Positions 27,617 through 37,026 of a stretch of 64,000 nucleotides of DNA are shown here, one piece after another (position 1 is the stretch's first letter; each line of letters starts with the position of its first letter). The translations under genes and the position numbers were made by a program. The notes under the pieces are model-generated. The model made no database searches. It saw nothing but the letters and a program-made list of their open reading frames with translations, and had not been told where the DNA came from. Source of the stretch: Pectobacterium brasiliense (GTDB lineage Bacteria > Pseudomonadota > Gammaproteobacteria > Enterobacterales > Enterobacteriaceae); assembly GCF_016950255.1 (NCBI RefSeq), contig NZ_JACGFN010000001.1:496001-560000 (forward strand), in the 5' to 3' direction.

Positions 27617-28084
27617 CTATTGTCCGCAACACTTTTTGTATTTTTTGCCGGAACCACACGGGCAAGGTTCATTTCTGCCCGTCTGCAAATGAACGCCGTC
27701 TATATAGTACCAGCGATTATGCTGGCGAAGGAAGCGTGAGCGCTCTCGCATCACTTCTGTTCGCTGGTTGTCGCTTTCAGATATATAACGTGCGGCGAAT
27801 TCCACATAGCCCTCATCGGGCGTTTTTCCGGGAGACGTTGCCAGTATAGTAAGGCCGAGCCATTGTGAGTTCTGGCAGCTTTCCGCGAGAGATCCGCGCC
27901 ATTTTTCGGGCTGAAGGTCGGGATGCCAGGTGGCGATAAGGTACTCGACATCGTGTTTGACATAGGCGGTATAGCGCGATCGCATTAATATGGCGGGCTC
28001 AGCCGCTGTTGCGGCATGCGTGAGGTAGGGTTGACAGCATGCGTTATACTGCAATCCACTGCAACAGGGGCAAGATTCTGACAC
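27617..28084 (-). CDS. ychJ: YchJ, UPF0225 protein with SEC-C motifs
   Basis: 155 residues from a GTG at 28084, which has AGGAG five bases upstream; ATG at 28088 is out of frame and the longer frame to 28138 is rejected. Zinc-binding SEC-C-type motifs are found at both ends: [16 protein letters not shown] at the N-terminus and [15 protein letters not shown] at the C-terminus. The middle is an NTF2-like domain. Function unknown. Divergent from rssA, downstream neighbour purU. Confidence 0.93.
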   Translation of the reverse strand: MSESCPCCSGLQYNACCQPYLTHAATAAEPAILMRSRYTAYVKHDVEYLIATWHPDLQPEKWRGSLAESCQNSQWLGLTILATSPGKTPDEGYVEFAARYISESDNQRTEVMRERSRFLRQHNRWYYIDGVHLQTGRNEPCPCGSGKKYKKCCGQ

Positions 28085-28216
28085 GACATCTCCTGAAGAA
28101 AATTTAAGATAAAAACTGATAGATAATAAACAGATCACTATGCAGGATGCCGATATGTTACCTAAGAAACTCTACGTGTAGCAATGTGCGCTAAAATGAA
28201 GACAGGTGGATCGATC

Positions 28217-29122
28217 ATGCAGCGGAAAAAAATTGGAATAGCCTTGGGATCAGGGGCAGCGAAAGGATGGGCGCATATTGGTGTGTTTAATGCGTTAACC
28301 GAAATGGGAGTAAAGGTTGATATTGTGGCTGGTTGTTCTATCGGTGCGCTGGTTGGTGCGGCGTATGCCACAAACAATCTATCTTCGATGGAGCGCTGGG
28401 TGAGGGCGTTTGGTTACTGGGACGTGGTTCGACTGATGGATCTCTCTTGGCAGCGCGGTAGTTTGTTGCGTGGCGATCGTGTTTTTAATAGTGTGAAGCA
28501 CTTGTTACATACAACACAGATTGAAGACTGCGATATCAAATACGGCGTAGTGACGACAAACCTCAGTACAGGGCGGGAACTCTGGCTGACGGAAGGCGAC
28601 TTGCATCAGGCTATGCGTGCGTCTTGCAGTATGCCAGGCCTGCTATCCCCCGTTCGATTTAACGATTACTGGCTGGTGGATGGTGCGGTGGTTAACCCTG
28701 TTCCCGTTTCTCTGGCGAGGGCAATGGGAGCCGATATCGTGATCGCAGTTGATCTCCAGCACGACGCTAGCCTTAATCATCAGGATTTGCTGTCGATCAA
28801 ACCGACGGCGTCAGACATTGATGTGGAGAATGTTCCGCAAGATTGGCGTAGCAGAATTCGGGAACGCTTACTGCGAGGTCGCCGTCAACCAGCGGAAAGT
28901 TCGCCAACGGCGATGGAGATAATGAGTACGTCGATCCAGATTCTGGAAAATCGGTTGAAAATGACGCGGATGGCAGGCGATCCGCCTGATGTGTTGCTGC
29001 AACCGCATTGTCCCCAGATTGCTACCTTAGATTTTCATCGGGCGCAGGAAGGGATTGAGGCGGGTTATAAGGCGGTCAAAAAGATGCGTGATGAATTGTT
29101 GCCGCTAGTGAAAGAGACATAG
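28217..29122 (+). CDS. rssA: RssA, patatin-like phospholipase family protein
   Basis: 301 residues from ATG 28217 (GGTGG upstream), the same length as in E. coli; the longer frame from 28184 is rejected. Patatin motifs: oxyanion loop GSGAAKGW near 11-18, nucleophile elbow GCSIG with Ser41, and the Asp motif VDGAVVNP. A predicted serine hydrolase of unknown substrate that sits just before rssB. Confidence 0.95.
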   Translation: MQRKKIGIALGSGAAKGWAHIGVFNALTEMGVKVDIVAGCSIGALVGAAYATNNLSSMERWVRAFGYWDVVRLMDLSWQRGSLLRGDRVFNSVKHLLHTTQIEDCDIKYGVVTTNLSTGRELWLTEGDLHQAMRASCSMPGLLSPVRFNDYWLVDGAVVNPVPVSLARAMGADIVIAVDLQHDASLNHQDLLSIKPTASDIDVENVPQDWRSRIRERLLRGRRQPAESSPTAMEIMSTSIQILENRLKMTRMAGDPPDVLLQPHCPQIATLDFHRAQEGIEAGYKAVKKMRDELLPLVKET

Positions 29123-29240
29123 TGAAGCGCGCTGCATGCAGTTAGAACACATGCAGTGAAGAATACAGGGTGTGCCGTCTATCCGGCACACTGGCGCTAA
29201 AGCAGGTGTGATTATTCGGTGTTTGAAGTAAGGGGTACTG

Positions 29241-30257
29241 ATGGAACAACCACTAGCGGGTAAGCATATTTTAGTCATTGATGACGAGGCCGTTTTTCGA
29301 TCTGTGCTCGCTGGTTATCTGACTTCTCTTGGGGCTTCAGTTCAGGAAGCCATTAATGGATTAGATGCGCTGAGTACTCTTGAACATTACCAACCCGATT
29401 TAATGATTTGCGATCTGAATATGCCGACGATGGGAGGAATCGAGTTCCTTGAACGTCTGCGCCTGAAAGACAACGACACGCCAATACTGATCATTTCTGC
29501 AACCAGCCAGATGGCGGACATTGCCAAAGTCTTGCGGCTCGGTGTTCAGGATGTGTTGCTAAAACCGATTCGTGATTATGCACGTTTGCGTGAAGCCGTG
29601 ATGTCCTGCCTGTATCCCGATATGTTCACCTCACAGTTGAATGAGATGGATCAGCTCATGCAGGACATGGACTCCCTGAATCAATCTCCTGAAGCGGTCA
29701 CCAAACTGCTTGCTCAGCTACAGCCGCCCGTTCAGCAAACGCTTGCTCGCTGCCGTGTTAACTATCGTCAGTTAACGGCGGCGGAACAACCGGGGCTGGT
29801 GCTGGATATTGCCGCGCTTTCGGAGACTGAGTTAGCGTTCTATTGCCTTGATGTTACTCAGGGCGTCAATAATAGTGGGACGCTGGCAGCCTTACTGCTT
29901 CGAACCTTGTTCAATGGGGTGCTTCAAGAGCATTTGGCCGATCAACAACACCGTTTGCCGTATCTTCCAACGCTGTTAAAGCAGGTAAATCAGTTGTTGC
30001 GGCAGGCAAGCCTAGACGGTCGTTTTCCTTTGCTCGTAGGGTATTACCACCAGCAGTTAAAACAACTGATACTCATTTCCGCCGGGCTAAACGCGACGCT
30101 GAATGTTAACGAACAGCAGATAGCGTTGAATAGCGGCGTTCCTTTAGGCACGCTTGAAGGCGCTTATCTCAACCAGCTGAATTATCAGTGTGAAGCATGG
30201 CAATGCCAGATATGGGGCGGCGGCGGTCGTTTACGACTGATGTTGACTACAGAATAG
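29241..30257 (+). CDS. rssB: RssB, RpoS adaptor response regulator
   Basis: 338 residues (E. coli 337). The receiver domain has DDE near residues 14-16, the phospho-acceptor Asp58 (ICDLNMP) and Lys in LLKPIRD. The C-terminal part is the inactive PP2C-like effector domain. RssB delivers sigma S to ClpXP for degradation in growing cells. The gene is followed by a terminator (30289-30318). Confidence 0.96.
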   Translation: MEQPLAGKHILVIDDEAVFRSVLAGYLTSLGASVQEAINGLDALSTLEHYQPDLMICDLNMPTMGGIEFLERLRLKDNDTPILIISATSQMADIAKVLRLGVQDVLLKPIRDYARLREAVMSCLYPDMFTSQLNEMDQLMQDMDSLNQSPEAVTKLLAQLQPPVQQTLARCRVNYRQLTAAEQPGLVLDIAALSETELAFYCLDVTQGVNNSGTLAALLLRTLFNGVLQEHLADQQHRLPYLPTLLKQVNQLLRQASLDGRFPLLVGYYHQQLKQLILISAGLNATLNVNEQQIALNSGVPLGTLEGAYLNQLNYQCEAWQCQIWGGGGRLRLMLTTE

Positions 30258-30288
30258 TCTGATAGCGCGAGAGGGTACGGATTTCAGG

Positions 30289-30318
30289 TAATACCCATCT
30301 TTCGGTATTATTTTTTAT
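30289..30318 (+). terminator. Rho-independent terminator of rssB
   Basis: TAATACC and GGTATTA form a 7-bp stem with an 8-nt loop, followed by TTTTTTATTT. Confidence 0.85.
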
Positions 30319-30462
30319 TTCCTACTATGTAGGGAGTTATCTTATTTTTATTGAACGGTAACGTTGGGACAAGCGTGCTCTTGTTAAAGTCGTTATACTC
30401 TTGCGGTTATCTTGATTAGATAAATAAAGTTCATTATTTGAACGGTATATAAGAGGCTGTTT

Positions 30463-31374
30463 ATGTCTATTGTGAATAAAAAAGTAAAAAAAGCGGTCAT
30501 ACCGGTTGCTGGATTAGGGACGCGTATGCTGCCAGCCACCAAAGCCATTCCTAAAGAAATGCTGCCGTTGGTAGATAAGCCGCTGATCCAATATGTTGTT
30601 AATGAGTGTATCGCAGCAGGGATTAATGAAATTATTCTCGTTACACACTCTTCTAAGAATTCTATCGAAAACCATTTCGATACCAGTTTTGAATTGGAAG
30701 CCATACTGGAAAAACGCGTTAAACGTCAGCTGTTGGAAGAGATTCAATCTATCTGTCCTAAGCACGTCACCATTATGCAAGTGCGTCAGGGGTTAGCCAA
30801 AGGGCTAGGCCATGCCGTATTGTGCGCACATCCGTTAGTCGGGGATGAGCCTGTCGCGGTTATTCTGCCGGATGTGATTATTGATGAATATGAATCCGAT
30901 CTGAAGAAAGATAACCTGAGCGAAATGCTGCAGCGCTTTTCTACGACAGGCCATAGCCAGATTATGGTTGAGCCCGTTGAAAATGTAAGTAGCTATGGTG
31001 TGGTTGATTGCAAAGGCGTGGAATTAAAAGCAGGGGATAGCGCACCGATGGTTGGTGTGGTTGAAAAACCTAAAGCTTCCGAAGCACCGTCTAATTTAGC
31101 CGTCGTTGGCCGTTATGTCCTTTCTGCGGATATTTGGTCTCTGCTGGAAAAAACACCGCCAGGCGCAGGTAATGAAATTCAGTTAACCGATGCTATTGCG
31201 ATGTTGATGGAAAAAGAAACAGTAGAAGCGTATCACTTGAAAGGTGTGAGCCATGACTGTGGTAATAAATTAGGTTATATGCAGGCATTCGTGGAATATG
31301 GTTTACGCCATGATGGTTTAGGCCAGGAATTTGCGCAGTGGTTGCAGGAAACGATTGAAGCAGAAGAAAAATAA
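30463..31374 (+). CDS. galU: UTP-glucose-1-phosphate uridylyltransferase
   Basis: 303 residues (E. coli 302). The nucleotidyltransferase signature is [19 protein letters not shown] near 20-38, with VDKPLIQY, and VEKP later for sugar-phosphate binding. It makes UDP-glucose for galactose use, LPS core, trehalose and envelope polymers, which in soft-rot bacteria affects virulence. Transcribed alone, flanked by terminators. Confidence 0.97.
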   Translation: MSIVNKKVKKAVIPVAGLGTRMLPATKAIPKEMLPLVDKPLIQYVVNECIAAGINEIILVTHSSKNSIENHFDTSFELEAILEKRVKRQLLEEIQSICPKHVTIMQVRQGLAKGLGHAVLCAHPLVGDEPVAVILPDVIIDEYESDLKKDNLSEMLQRFSTTGHSQIMVEPVENVSSYGVVDCKGVELKAGDSAPMVGVVEKPKASEAPSNLAVVGRYVLSADIWSLLEKTPPGAGNEIQLTDAIAMLMEKETVEAYHLKGVSHDCGNKLGYMQAFVEYGLRHDGLGQEFAQWLQETIEAEEK

Positions 31375-31401
31375 CAGAGAGTAATGATTGCTCTCTGTTT
31401 A
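31374..31401 (+). terminator. Terminator hairpin after galU
   Basis: ACAGAGAG and CTCTCTGT form an 8-bp stem starting within the stop codon, loop 9 nt, followed by TTTAC. A further CAGAGAGCAG lies just after and could form an alternative pairing with the same CTCTCTG. Confidence 0.75.
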
Positions 31402-31469
31402 CAAAAAACAGAGAGCAGCCAAAATGGCGACATATCTGTTTTCTCTTTACAATATTCGTTACCAAAGAA

Positions 31470-31499
31470 AAACCCCCGATAGTTATCGGGGGTTTTTTC
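31470..31499 (-). terminator. Terminator of hns (bidirectional shape)
   Basis: CCCCCGAT / ATCGGGGG with a 4-nt loop, flanked by AAAAA and TTTTTT, so it can work on both strands. It lies 22 bp beyond the hns stop. Confidence 0.9.
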
Positions 31500-31520
31500 G
31501 TATTCAATACTTATAAACGA

Positions 31521-31928
31521 TTACAGCAGGAAATCGTCTAAAGATTTGCCTTGCTCTTCGATTGCTTTCTTGATTACTGCCGGTGTACGACCCTGGCCAG
31601 TCCAGGTTTTAAGTTCGCCGTTTTCGTCAGTGTATTGATATTTTGCCGGACGGGCAGCGCGCTTGCTTTTACCTGCAACCTTAACTGAACCTAAAGATTG
31701 CAATAATTCGTTAGGGTCAATACCGTCTGCAATCAGCATATCGCGGTATTGCTGCAATTTACGCGCACGTTCTTCAACTTCAGCCTGAACCTGGCTATCT
31801 TCTTCGCGGCGTTCATTAACCACGACTTCCAGTTTTTCCAGCATTTCTTCCAAAGTATCCAGGGTGCATTCTCTTGCCTGGGCACGCAGAGTACGGATGT
31901 TGTTAAGAATCTTTAGTGCTTCGCTCAT
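31521..31928 (-). CDS. hns: Nucleoid protein H-NS
   Basis: 135 residues (E. coli 137). The N-terminal coiled-coil oligomerisation region spans about 1-65; the C-terminal DNA-binding domain contains TWTGQGRTP with the AT-hook-like Gln112-Gly113-Arg114. It silences AT-rich and horizontally acquired DNA. The large AT-rich region upstream suits autoregulation. Convergent with galU. Confidence 0.97.
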   Translation of the reverse strand: MSEALKILNNIRTLRAQARECTLDTLEEMLEKLEVVVNERREEDSQVQAEVEERARKLQQYRDMLIADGIDPNELLQSLGSVKVAGKSKRAARPAKYQYTDENGELKTWTGQGRTPAVIKKAIEEQGKSLDDFLL

Positions 31929-32211
31929 TGTGATAATCTCAAATAATATTATTGGTGGCGTGTAGTGAGATAATAGAGTGCTATTTTCCTTTCTGCAATA
32001 GTCAAATTTGTAAGTTTGTTAAAAAACATCATTTTTAAAACAGATCTCACATCGTATGTTACATAAATATAAATACTTTCCTGTTATCAGAAAAATACAT
32101 TTGGTATGCCGTTTTTCTACCTCAAACGGTAGAGAATGACTTATTGATGCGCGCCGTTGTTATAAGGAACGTTTATATCTTTTATCATAACAGACCGTCG
32201 CTGGAGGATGT

Positions 32212-32364
32212 ATGGACAAAATGTGGCCGAGGAATAGCCCATTGCGCAGCGTGAAGACGAGTTGTTACAATAAGTGTTTACGACACGAAGATCATATACT
32301 CCAAATAATTCGAGTTTCAGGCAGGCGACATAGAGAAGGACAAATTCGTTGGGAACGAATTTGA
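32212..32364 (+). CDS. Possible 50-codon small gene, its 3' half supplied by a MITE-like repeat
   Basis: ATG at 32212 is preceded by GGAGG (6-nt spacing region GGAGGATGT), a near-perfect ribosome site. The first 27 codons (starting MDKMWPRNSPLRSVKTS) are native DNA and very basic; from codon 28 on the frame is in the inserted repeat and stops at 32364. It may be a small gene or leader peptide truncated by the repeat, or chance. No family recognised. Confidence 0.35.
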   Translation: MDKMWPRNSPLRSVKTSCYNKCLRHEDHILQIIRVSGRRHREGQIRWERI

Positions 32365-32568
32365 TCAGCCAACGGCTGGCCTCCGGTGAGAGACAAGATG
32401 TCTCTCATTTAATCCTTATGTGCTTACACAGGTAAGTGATTCGGGGGACAAATCTGCCGGGAGCAGATTTGAACGCTGCTTGCAGCGGTCCTTTAGGGCG
32501 AGGCCCACGACGGGCCGAGTATTTAAACGTCACCAACGCACATGCAACTTGAAGTATTATGAGTATAT
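32294..32568. repeat. MITE-like palindromic repeat, copy 2 (about 275 bp), inverted orientation
   Basis: Ends are imperfect 23-bp inverted repeats beginning ATATACTC on each side. Read on the minus strand it shares with copy 1 the left end (ATACTTCAAGTTGC, TGTGCGTTGG), the inner CACTTAC/GTAAGC hairpin and the right end (CTCGAATTATTT). It carries more internal hairpins, e.g. CAAATTCGTT/AACGAATTTG, GAGAGACA/TGTCTCTC and CAAATCTGC/GCAGATTTG. It lies directly upstream of tdk. Confidence 0.85.
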
Positions 32569-32591
32569 AGCCTGCCTTTTGGAGTAACCGA

Positions 32592-33188
32592 GTGGCCCAA
32601 CTTTATTTTTATTATTCTGCAATGAATGCAGGGAAATCGACGGCGCTATTGCAATCGTCATATAACTACCAGGAACGTGGGATGCGCACGCTGGTGTTCA
32701 CTGCAGAAATAGATAATCGGCATGGTGTGGGGATAGTAAGTTCACGGATTGGCCTGTCTTCTCCAGCATTATTGTTTAATCCGCAGACACCGTTATTTGG
32801 ATTGCTGGAGAAAGAGCACCGCGCTCAGCCCGTAGATTGTGTATTAATTGATGAATGTCAATTTTTAACCCGTGAGCAGGTGAGTGAGCTTTCCGATGTC
32901 GTGGACCAATTAGATATCCCGGTATTGTGCTACGGGTTGCGTACTGATTTTCGTGGCGATTTGTTTTCCGGAAGTCACTATTTATTAGCGTGGGCAGATA
33001 AGCTGATCGAGTTAAAAACGGTCTGTCATTGCGGCCGTAAAGCCAACTGTGTATTGCGGTTAGATGCGCAAGGTAATGCCGTTCACGAAGGTGAGCAGGT
33101 CGTTATTGGCGGCAATGAGAGCTATGTTTCCGTGTGCCGTAAACATTATAAAATTGCGCTGGGATTAACCCGTAAAGAAAGCGAGTAA
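32592..33188 (+). CDS. tdk: Thymidine kinase
   Basis: 198 residues, GTG start with GGAG upstream. Walker A near 10-17 (AMNAGKST), catalytic Glu88 in DECQF, and zinc Cys/His in [10 protein letters not shown] plus a C-terminal CRKH. It phosphorylates thymidine to dTMP in salvage. The MITE-like repeat just upstream may alter its promoter or 5' leader. Confidence 0.96.
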   Translation: MAQLYFYYSAMNAGKSTALLQSSYNYQERGMRTLVFTAEIDNRHGVGIVSSRIGLSSPALLFNPQTPLFGLLEKEHRAQPVDCVLIDECQFLTREQVSELSDVVDQLDIPVLCYGLRTDFRGDLFSGSHYLLAWADKLIELKTVCHCGRKANCVLRLDAQGNAVHEGEQVVIGGNESYVSVCRKHYKIALGLTRKESE

Positions 33189-33261
33189 GTCGATTAAATA
33201 TCCGACAGGCAGGGCGATGAATAAATGGCGTATTGATGCGTGTCTATGCTGAGTTCGAGTA

Positions 33262-33294
33262 ATAAAAATGCCCAACCTTAAAAGGGTTGGGCAT
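33262..33294 (-). terminator. Terminator between tdk and adhE
   Basis: ATGCCCAACC / GGTTGGGCAT is a perfect 10-bp stem; in the adhE direction it is followed by TTTTATT, so it serves adhE, and perhaps tdk as well. Confidence 0.85.
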
Positions 33295-33307
33295 CGTTGA
33301 AAGATAA

Positions 33308-33329
33308 ACCGCCTTTAGGCTAAGGCGGT
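33308..33329. terminator. Second hairpin close to the adhE stop
   Basis: ACCGCCTT / AAGGCGGT perfect 8-bp stem, 6-nt loop, 13 bp after the adhE stop. No T run; may protect the adhE mRNA 3' end. Confidence 0.6.
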
Positions 33330-33342
33330 AACAGCAAGAGCG

Positions 33343-36018
33343 TTAGTGTGCGGCTTTCTTGCTGGTTTTAGCGGCTTTTGCTACAGGCTCAACCGCTTCC
33401 GTTTTTTCTTCTTCAGAGAACTTACGACCGTAGTAAGTATCCAGCAGAATCTGTTTCAGTTCGGAAATCAGCGGGTAACGCGGGTTAGCGCCAGTACACT
33501 GATCGTCGAACGCATCTTCTGACAGCTTATCGACCTTAGCCAGGAAATCGGCTTCCTGTACGCCCGCTTCGCGAATGGACGTTGGGATCCCCAGCTCGGT
33601 CTTCATTTCTTCCAGCCAGTTCAGCAATTTCTCGATTTTCTGCGCGGTACGATCGCTTGGCGCCGTCAAACGCAGGTGGTCGGCTATTTCCGCATAACGA
33701 CGGCGAGCCTGCGGACGGTCATACTGGCTGAACGTCGTCTGCTTGGTCGGGTTGTCGTTCGCGTTATAGCGAATCACGTTTGAGATCAGCAGGGCGTTAG
33801 CCAGACCATGCGGAATATGGAACTCCGAGCCCAGCTTATGCGCCATGGAGTGACAAACGCCGAGGAAGGCGTTGGCAAACGCAATCCCTGCAATCGTCGC
33901 GGCATTGTGCACACGCTCACGGGCAACCGGGTTTTTTGCCCCGTCGCGGTAGCTGTCTGGCAGGTTTTCCTTCAGCAGTTTCAGCGCTTGTAACGCCTGT
34001 CCATCTGAATATTCGTTTGCCAGTACAGAAACATAGGCTTCCAGCGAGTGGGTTACCGCATCAAGCCCGCCAAATGCACACAGCGATTTCGGCATATTCA
34101 TGACCAGATTGGCATCAACAATTGCCATATCTGGCGTCAGCGCGTAGTCCGCTAGCGGATATTTCTGCCCGGTGGCATCGTCGGTCACCACGGCAAACGG
34201 CGTCACTTCGGAACCGGTGCCGGAAGTGGTGGTAATTGCCACCATCTTGGCTTTGACGCCCATTTTCGGGAACTTGTAGATACGCTTACGGATATCCATA
34301 AAGCGCAGCGCCAGCTCTTCGAAGTGCGTCGTAGGATGCTCATACATCACCCACATGATTTTCGCGGCATCCATAGGAGAACCGCCACCCAGCGCAATAA
34401 TCACGTCCGGTTTGAAGGAGTGCATTTGTTCCGCGCCTTTGCGCACGATGCTCAGCGTAGGGTCTGCTTCAACCTCGAAGAATACCTCGGTTTCCAGCCC
34501 GTGCTGTTTCAAGACGGACGTCACTTGATCGACATAGCCATTGTTGAACAAGAAGCGGTCGGTCACGATAAATGCACGTTTTGCGCCATCGGAAGCGACT
34601 TCTTCAAGAGCGATAGGCAATGAGCCGCGACGGAAATAAATGGATTTAGGAAGTTTATGCCACAACATATTCTCTGCTCGCTTGGCTACCGTTTTCTTGT
34701 TGATCAAGTGCTTCGGACCGACGTTTTCGGAGATGGAGTTTCCGCCCCAGGAGCCACAGCCCAGCGTCAGAGACGGAGCGAGTTTGAAGTTGTAGAGATC
34801 GCCGATACCCCCCTGAGATGCTGGGGTGTTAATCAGGATACGCGCCGTTTTCATCATATTACCGAAATGATTTACGCGCTCTGGCTGATTGTCCTGATCG
34901 GTATACAGGCAGGATGTGTGACCGATGCCACCCATTGCGACCAGTTTTTCCGCTTTAATGACGGCATCGTTGAAGTCTTTCGCACGATACATCGCCAGCG
35001 TTGGAGACAGTTTTTCATGGGCAAACGGTTCGGATTCATCGACGACCGTCACTTCACCAATCAGCACTTTGGTATTCGCAGGGACAGTGATACCCGCCAT
35101 TTCTGCGATCTTCGGTGCAGGCTGGCCCACAATGTCGGCGTTCAGTGAACCGTTTTTCAGCAAGATACCCTGTACGGCATGCAGTTCTTTGCCTTTCAGC
35201 ATGTAGCCGCCGTGGGTAGCAAAACGTTCACGTACAGCATCATAAACGCTGTCTACCACGATGACGGACTGTTCTGACGCACAAATTACGCCGTTATCGA
35301 AGGTTTTCGACATCAGAATAGACGCCACGGCACGCTTGATATCCGCGGTTTCGTCAACGACAACTGGCGTGTTACCGGCACCTACGCCGATCGCTGGTTT
35401 ACCAGAACTGTATGCGGCTTTCACCATGCCCGGGCCGCCAGTCGCCAGAATCAGGTTGATATCGGGGTGGTGCATAAGCTGGTTGGACAGGTCGACAGAA
35501 GGCTGATCGATCCAGCCGATGATGTCTTTCGGTGCTCCTGCTGCAATTGCCGCTTGCAGCACAATGTCAGCGGCTTTATTGGTCGCATTTTTTGCACGTG
35601 GATGGGGAGAGAAGATAATCCCATTACGGGTCTTCAGGCTGATCAACGCTTTAAAAATTGCGGTAGAAGTGGGGTTGGTGGTGGGAACAATACCGCAAAT
35701 CAGGCCAATCGGCTCGGCAATCGTAATGGTACCAAAAGTGTCATCAGTAGAGAGGATGCCGCAGGTTTTTTCATCCTGGTAGGCGTTATAAATGTACTCG
35801 GATGCGAAGTGGTTTTTGATGACTTTGTCTTCCACGATCCCCATGCCAGATTCGGCAACTGCCATTTTTGCCAGCGGGATACGGGCATCTGATGCAGCGA
35901 GTGCGGCAGCTCGGAAGATTTTGTCCACTTGTTCCTGAGTGTAAGTGGCAAATTCCTGCTGTGCCTTTTTCACTCTTTCGACCAAGGCGTTAAGTTCAGC
36001 AACGTTGGTTACGGCCAT
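33343..36018 (-). CDS. adhE: Bifunctional acetaldehyde-CoA / alcohol dehydrogenase
   Basis: 891 residues, as in E. coli. The N-terminal aldehyde dehydrogenase half holds catalytic Cys246 (GVICASEQS); the C-terminal iron-dependent alcohol dehydrogenase half has GGGSPMDAAK for NAD and the iron-binding histidines in CHSMAHKLGSEFHIPHG. It reduces acetyl-CoA to ethanol under anoxia and forms long spirosome filaments. GGAG precedes the ATG. Codon use is highly biased. In E. coli ychE lies beyond it; here a gene-free kilobase does. Confidence 0.98.
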   Translation of the reverse strand: MAVTNVAELNALVERVKKAQQEFATYTQEQVDKIFRAAALAASDARIPLAKMAVAESGMGIVEDKVIKNHFASEYIYNAYQDEKTCGILSTDDTFGTITIAEPIGLICGIVPTTNPTSTAIFKALISLKTRNGIIFSPHPRAKNATNKAADIVLQAAIAAGAPKDIIGWIDQPSVDLSNQLMHHPDINLILATGGPGMVKAAYSSGKPAIGVGAGNTPVVVDETADIKRAVASILMSKTFDNGVICASEQSVIVVDSVYDAVRERFATHGGYMLKGKELHAVQGILLKNGSLNADIVGQPAPKIAEMAGITVPANTKVLIGEVTVVDESEPFAHEKLSPTLAMYRAKDFNDAVIKAEKLVAMGGIGHTSCLYTDQDNQPERVNHFGNMMKTARILINTPASQGGIGDLYNFKLAPSLTLGCGSWGGNSISENVGPKHLINKKTVAKRAENMLWHKLPKSIYFRRGSLPIALEEVASDGAKRAFIVTDRFLFNNGYVDQVTSVLKQHGLETEVFFEVEADPTLSIVRKGAEQMHSFKPDVIIALGGGSPMDAAKIMWVMYEHPTTHFEELALRFMDIRKRIYKFPKMGVKAKMVAITTTSGTGSEVTPFAVVTDDATGQKYPLADYALTPDMAIVDANLVMNMPKSLCAFGGLDAVTHSLEAYVSVLANEYSDGQALQALKLLKENLPDSYRDGAKNPVARERVHNAATIAGIAFANAFLGVCHSMAHKLGSEFHIPHGLANALLISNVIRYNANDNPTKQTTFSQYDRPQARRRYAEIADHLRLTAPSDRTAQKIEKLLNWLEEMKTELGIPTSIREAGVQEADFLAKVDKLSEDAFDDQCTGANPRYPLISELKQILLDTYYGRKFSEEEKTEAVEPVAKAAKTSKKAAH

Positions 36019-37026
36019 AATGCTCTCCTGATAAATGTTAAACTCTTTCAGTCAATTGTTCGCCGGATAGAACAGTATAGATAAACAAGCGAGGGGCGTT
36101 TTCGTTACCTTGCTATCTTGTCTGCCTATTTCGCATTAATTGACTCAAAGAGCTTGTCAGCCGCCGTTGTGGCGCGATTGTTGCTTTTTAAAATACTGTA
36201 ACCGCCGATATCGTAAATTTTTGAAATATTGTTTTGAAATTACGTAAAAATTAAGAAGATCTGCGTGTCCGTTACGATATGGGATGAGCATACCCATTTA
36301 TGGGTGCTTTTTTTGTGATCAATATCGAATTTTCTTTAAGCTGACACCATTCAGCAGCTCTGTGTTGATAGCAATTATCATTAACCGCACACAATTAGCG
36401 GTTTTTCTACCCAAAAGGGATTGTAAGGAATGGGGCGGGTATCGGAGCGAGACATTGTTAGGAGGACATTCCGGGCACGACGTTGTGCACATCGTGGAAA
36501 TGACCTGTTCGTATAAAACGTGTTCGTATAAACGATGCTTATATCTTAATCGAGTGAGCTATTTGACTCGCCGCTTACGGTAAGGGAATCGTGCGCTATT
36601 GTCGTGCAAGATGAGTAACTGAATTGTTAAAATAATAACATTACGGCCAGGTAATGACGCGGACAGGTAAGCGTGCATCATCATTTTTGTGCTGTGAAAA
36701 TGATAAAACCCACTACGATGTTTTTTTGTTCAAAATATATAAATTGCTGAATATTTAAAAAATATCTGCAAATAAATAGGAAAAACATTGTTTATCATGA
36801 GGTTAATGATTGTGTCGAATGATTGAAATAAAACGTTTATCGGGCTGTAGTAAAGAAAATTAAGCAACATCAATGTAAAGATATTGGCGAATGTGTCTGC
36901 TTTTGATAGCTTCGAGTGTCGACCTGCTATTCGTTATTCACCCATAAATTAATTTTATGATTTATTTGGATAATGGGCGATCTTTTCTGCTCTATGTGAC
37001 GGCGATTTTTACGCATGGAGTCCGGT
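36019..37026. other. Gene-poor 1-kb region between adhE and oppA1
   Basis: It must hold the adhE promoter (minus) and the opp promoter (plus). E. coli has ychE here; no trace of that membrane protein is seen. The only frame of note (36284-36583, 99 codons) starts inside a terminator hairpin and looks spurious. An orphan terminator lies at 36287-36314, and a 15-bp tandem duplication TGTTCGTATAAAACG lies at 36506-36534. The part from 36700 to 36960 is very AT-rich. Confidence 0.7.
36287..36314 (+). terminator. Orphan intrinsic terminator, possible end of a small RNA
   Basis: ACCCAT-TT-ATGGGT plus outer AGC/GCT with a 2-nt bulge, then T7. No gene upstream on the plus strand ends here, as adhE is on the other strand. 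A promoter-like TTGAAA...TAAAAA pair is seen about 60-70 bp upstream (36215-36250). Confidence 0.6.

Larger units (their letters stand above)
31929..32591. other. 663-bp spacer between hns and tdk
   Basis: The hns-proximal part (to about 32160) is AT-rich and without genes. It then holds a short frame with a strong ribosome site (32212-32364) and the longest MITE-like repeat copy (32294-32568); both listed separately. The repeat ends just 23 bp before the tdk start codon. Confidence 0.7.

Noticed and set aside
34657-35892. Several plus-strand frames antisense to adhE
   Set aside because: All mirror the biased codons of adhE; none has a ribosome site or family similarity.
36284-36583. 99-codon open frame between adhE and oppA1
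   Set aside because: Its ATG lies in an intrinsic terminator, there is no good ribosome site, and the composition (Cys/Arg/Tyr mix) is unlike a real protein.
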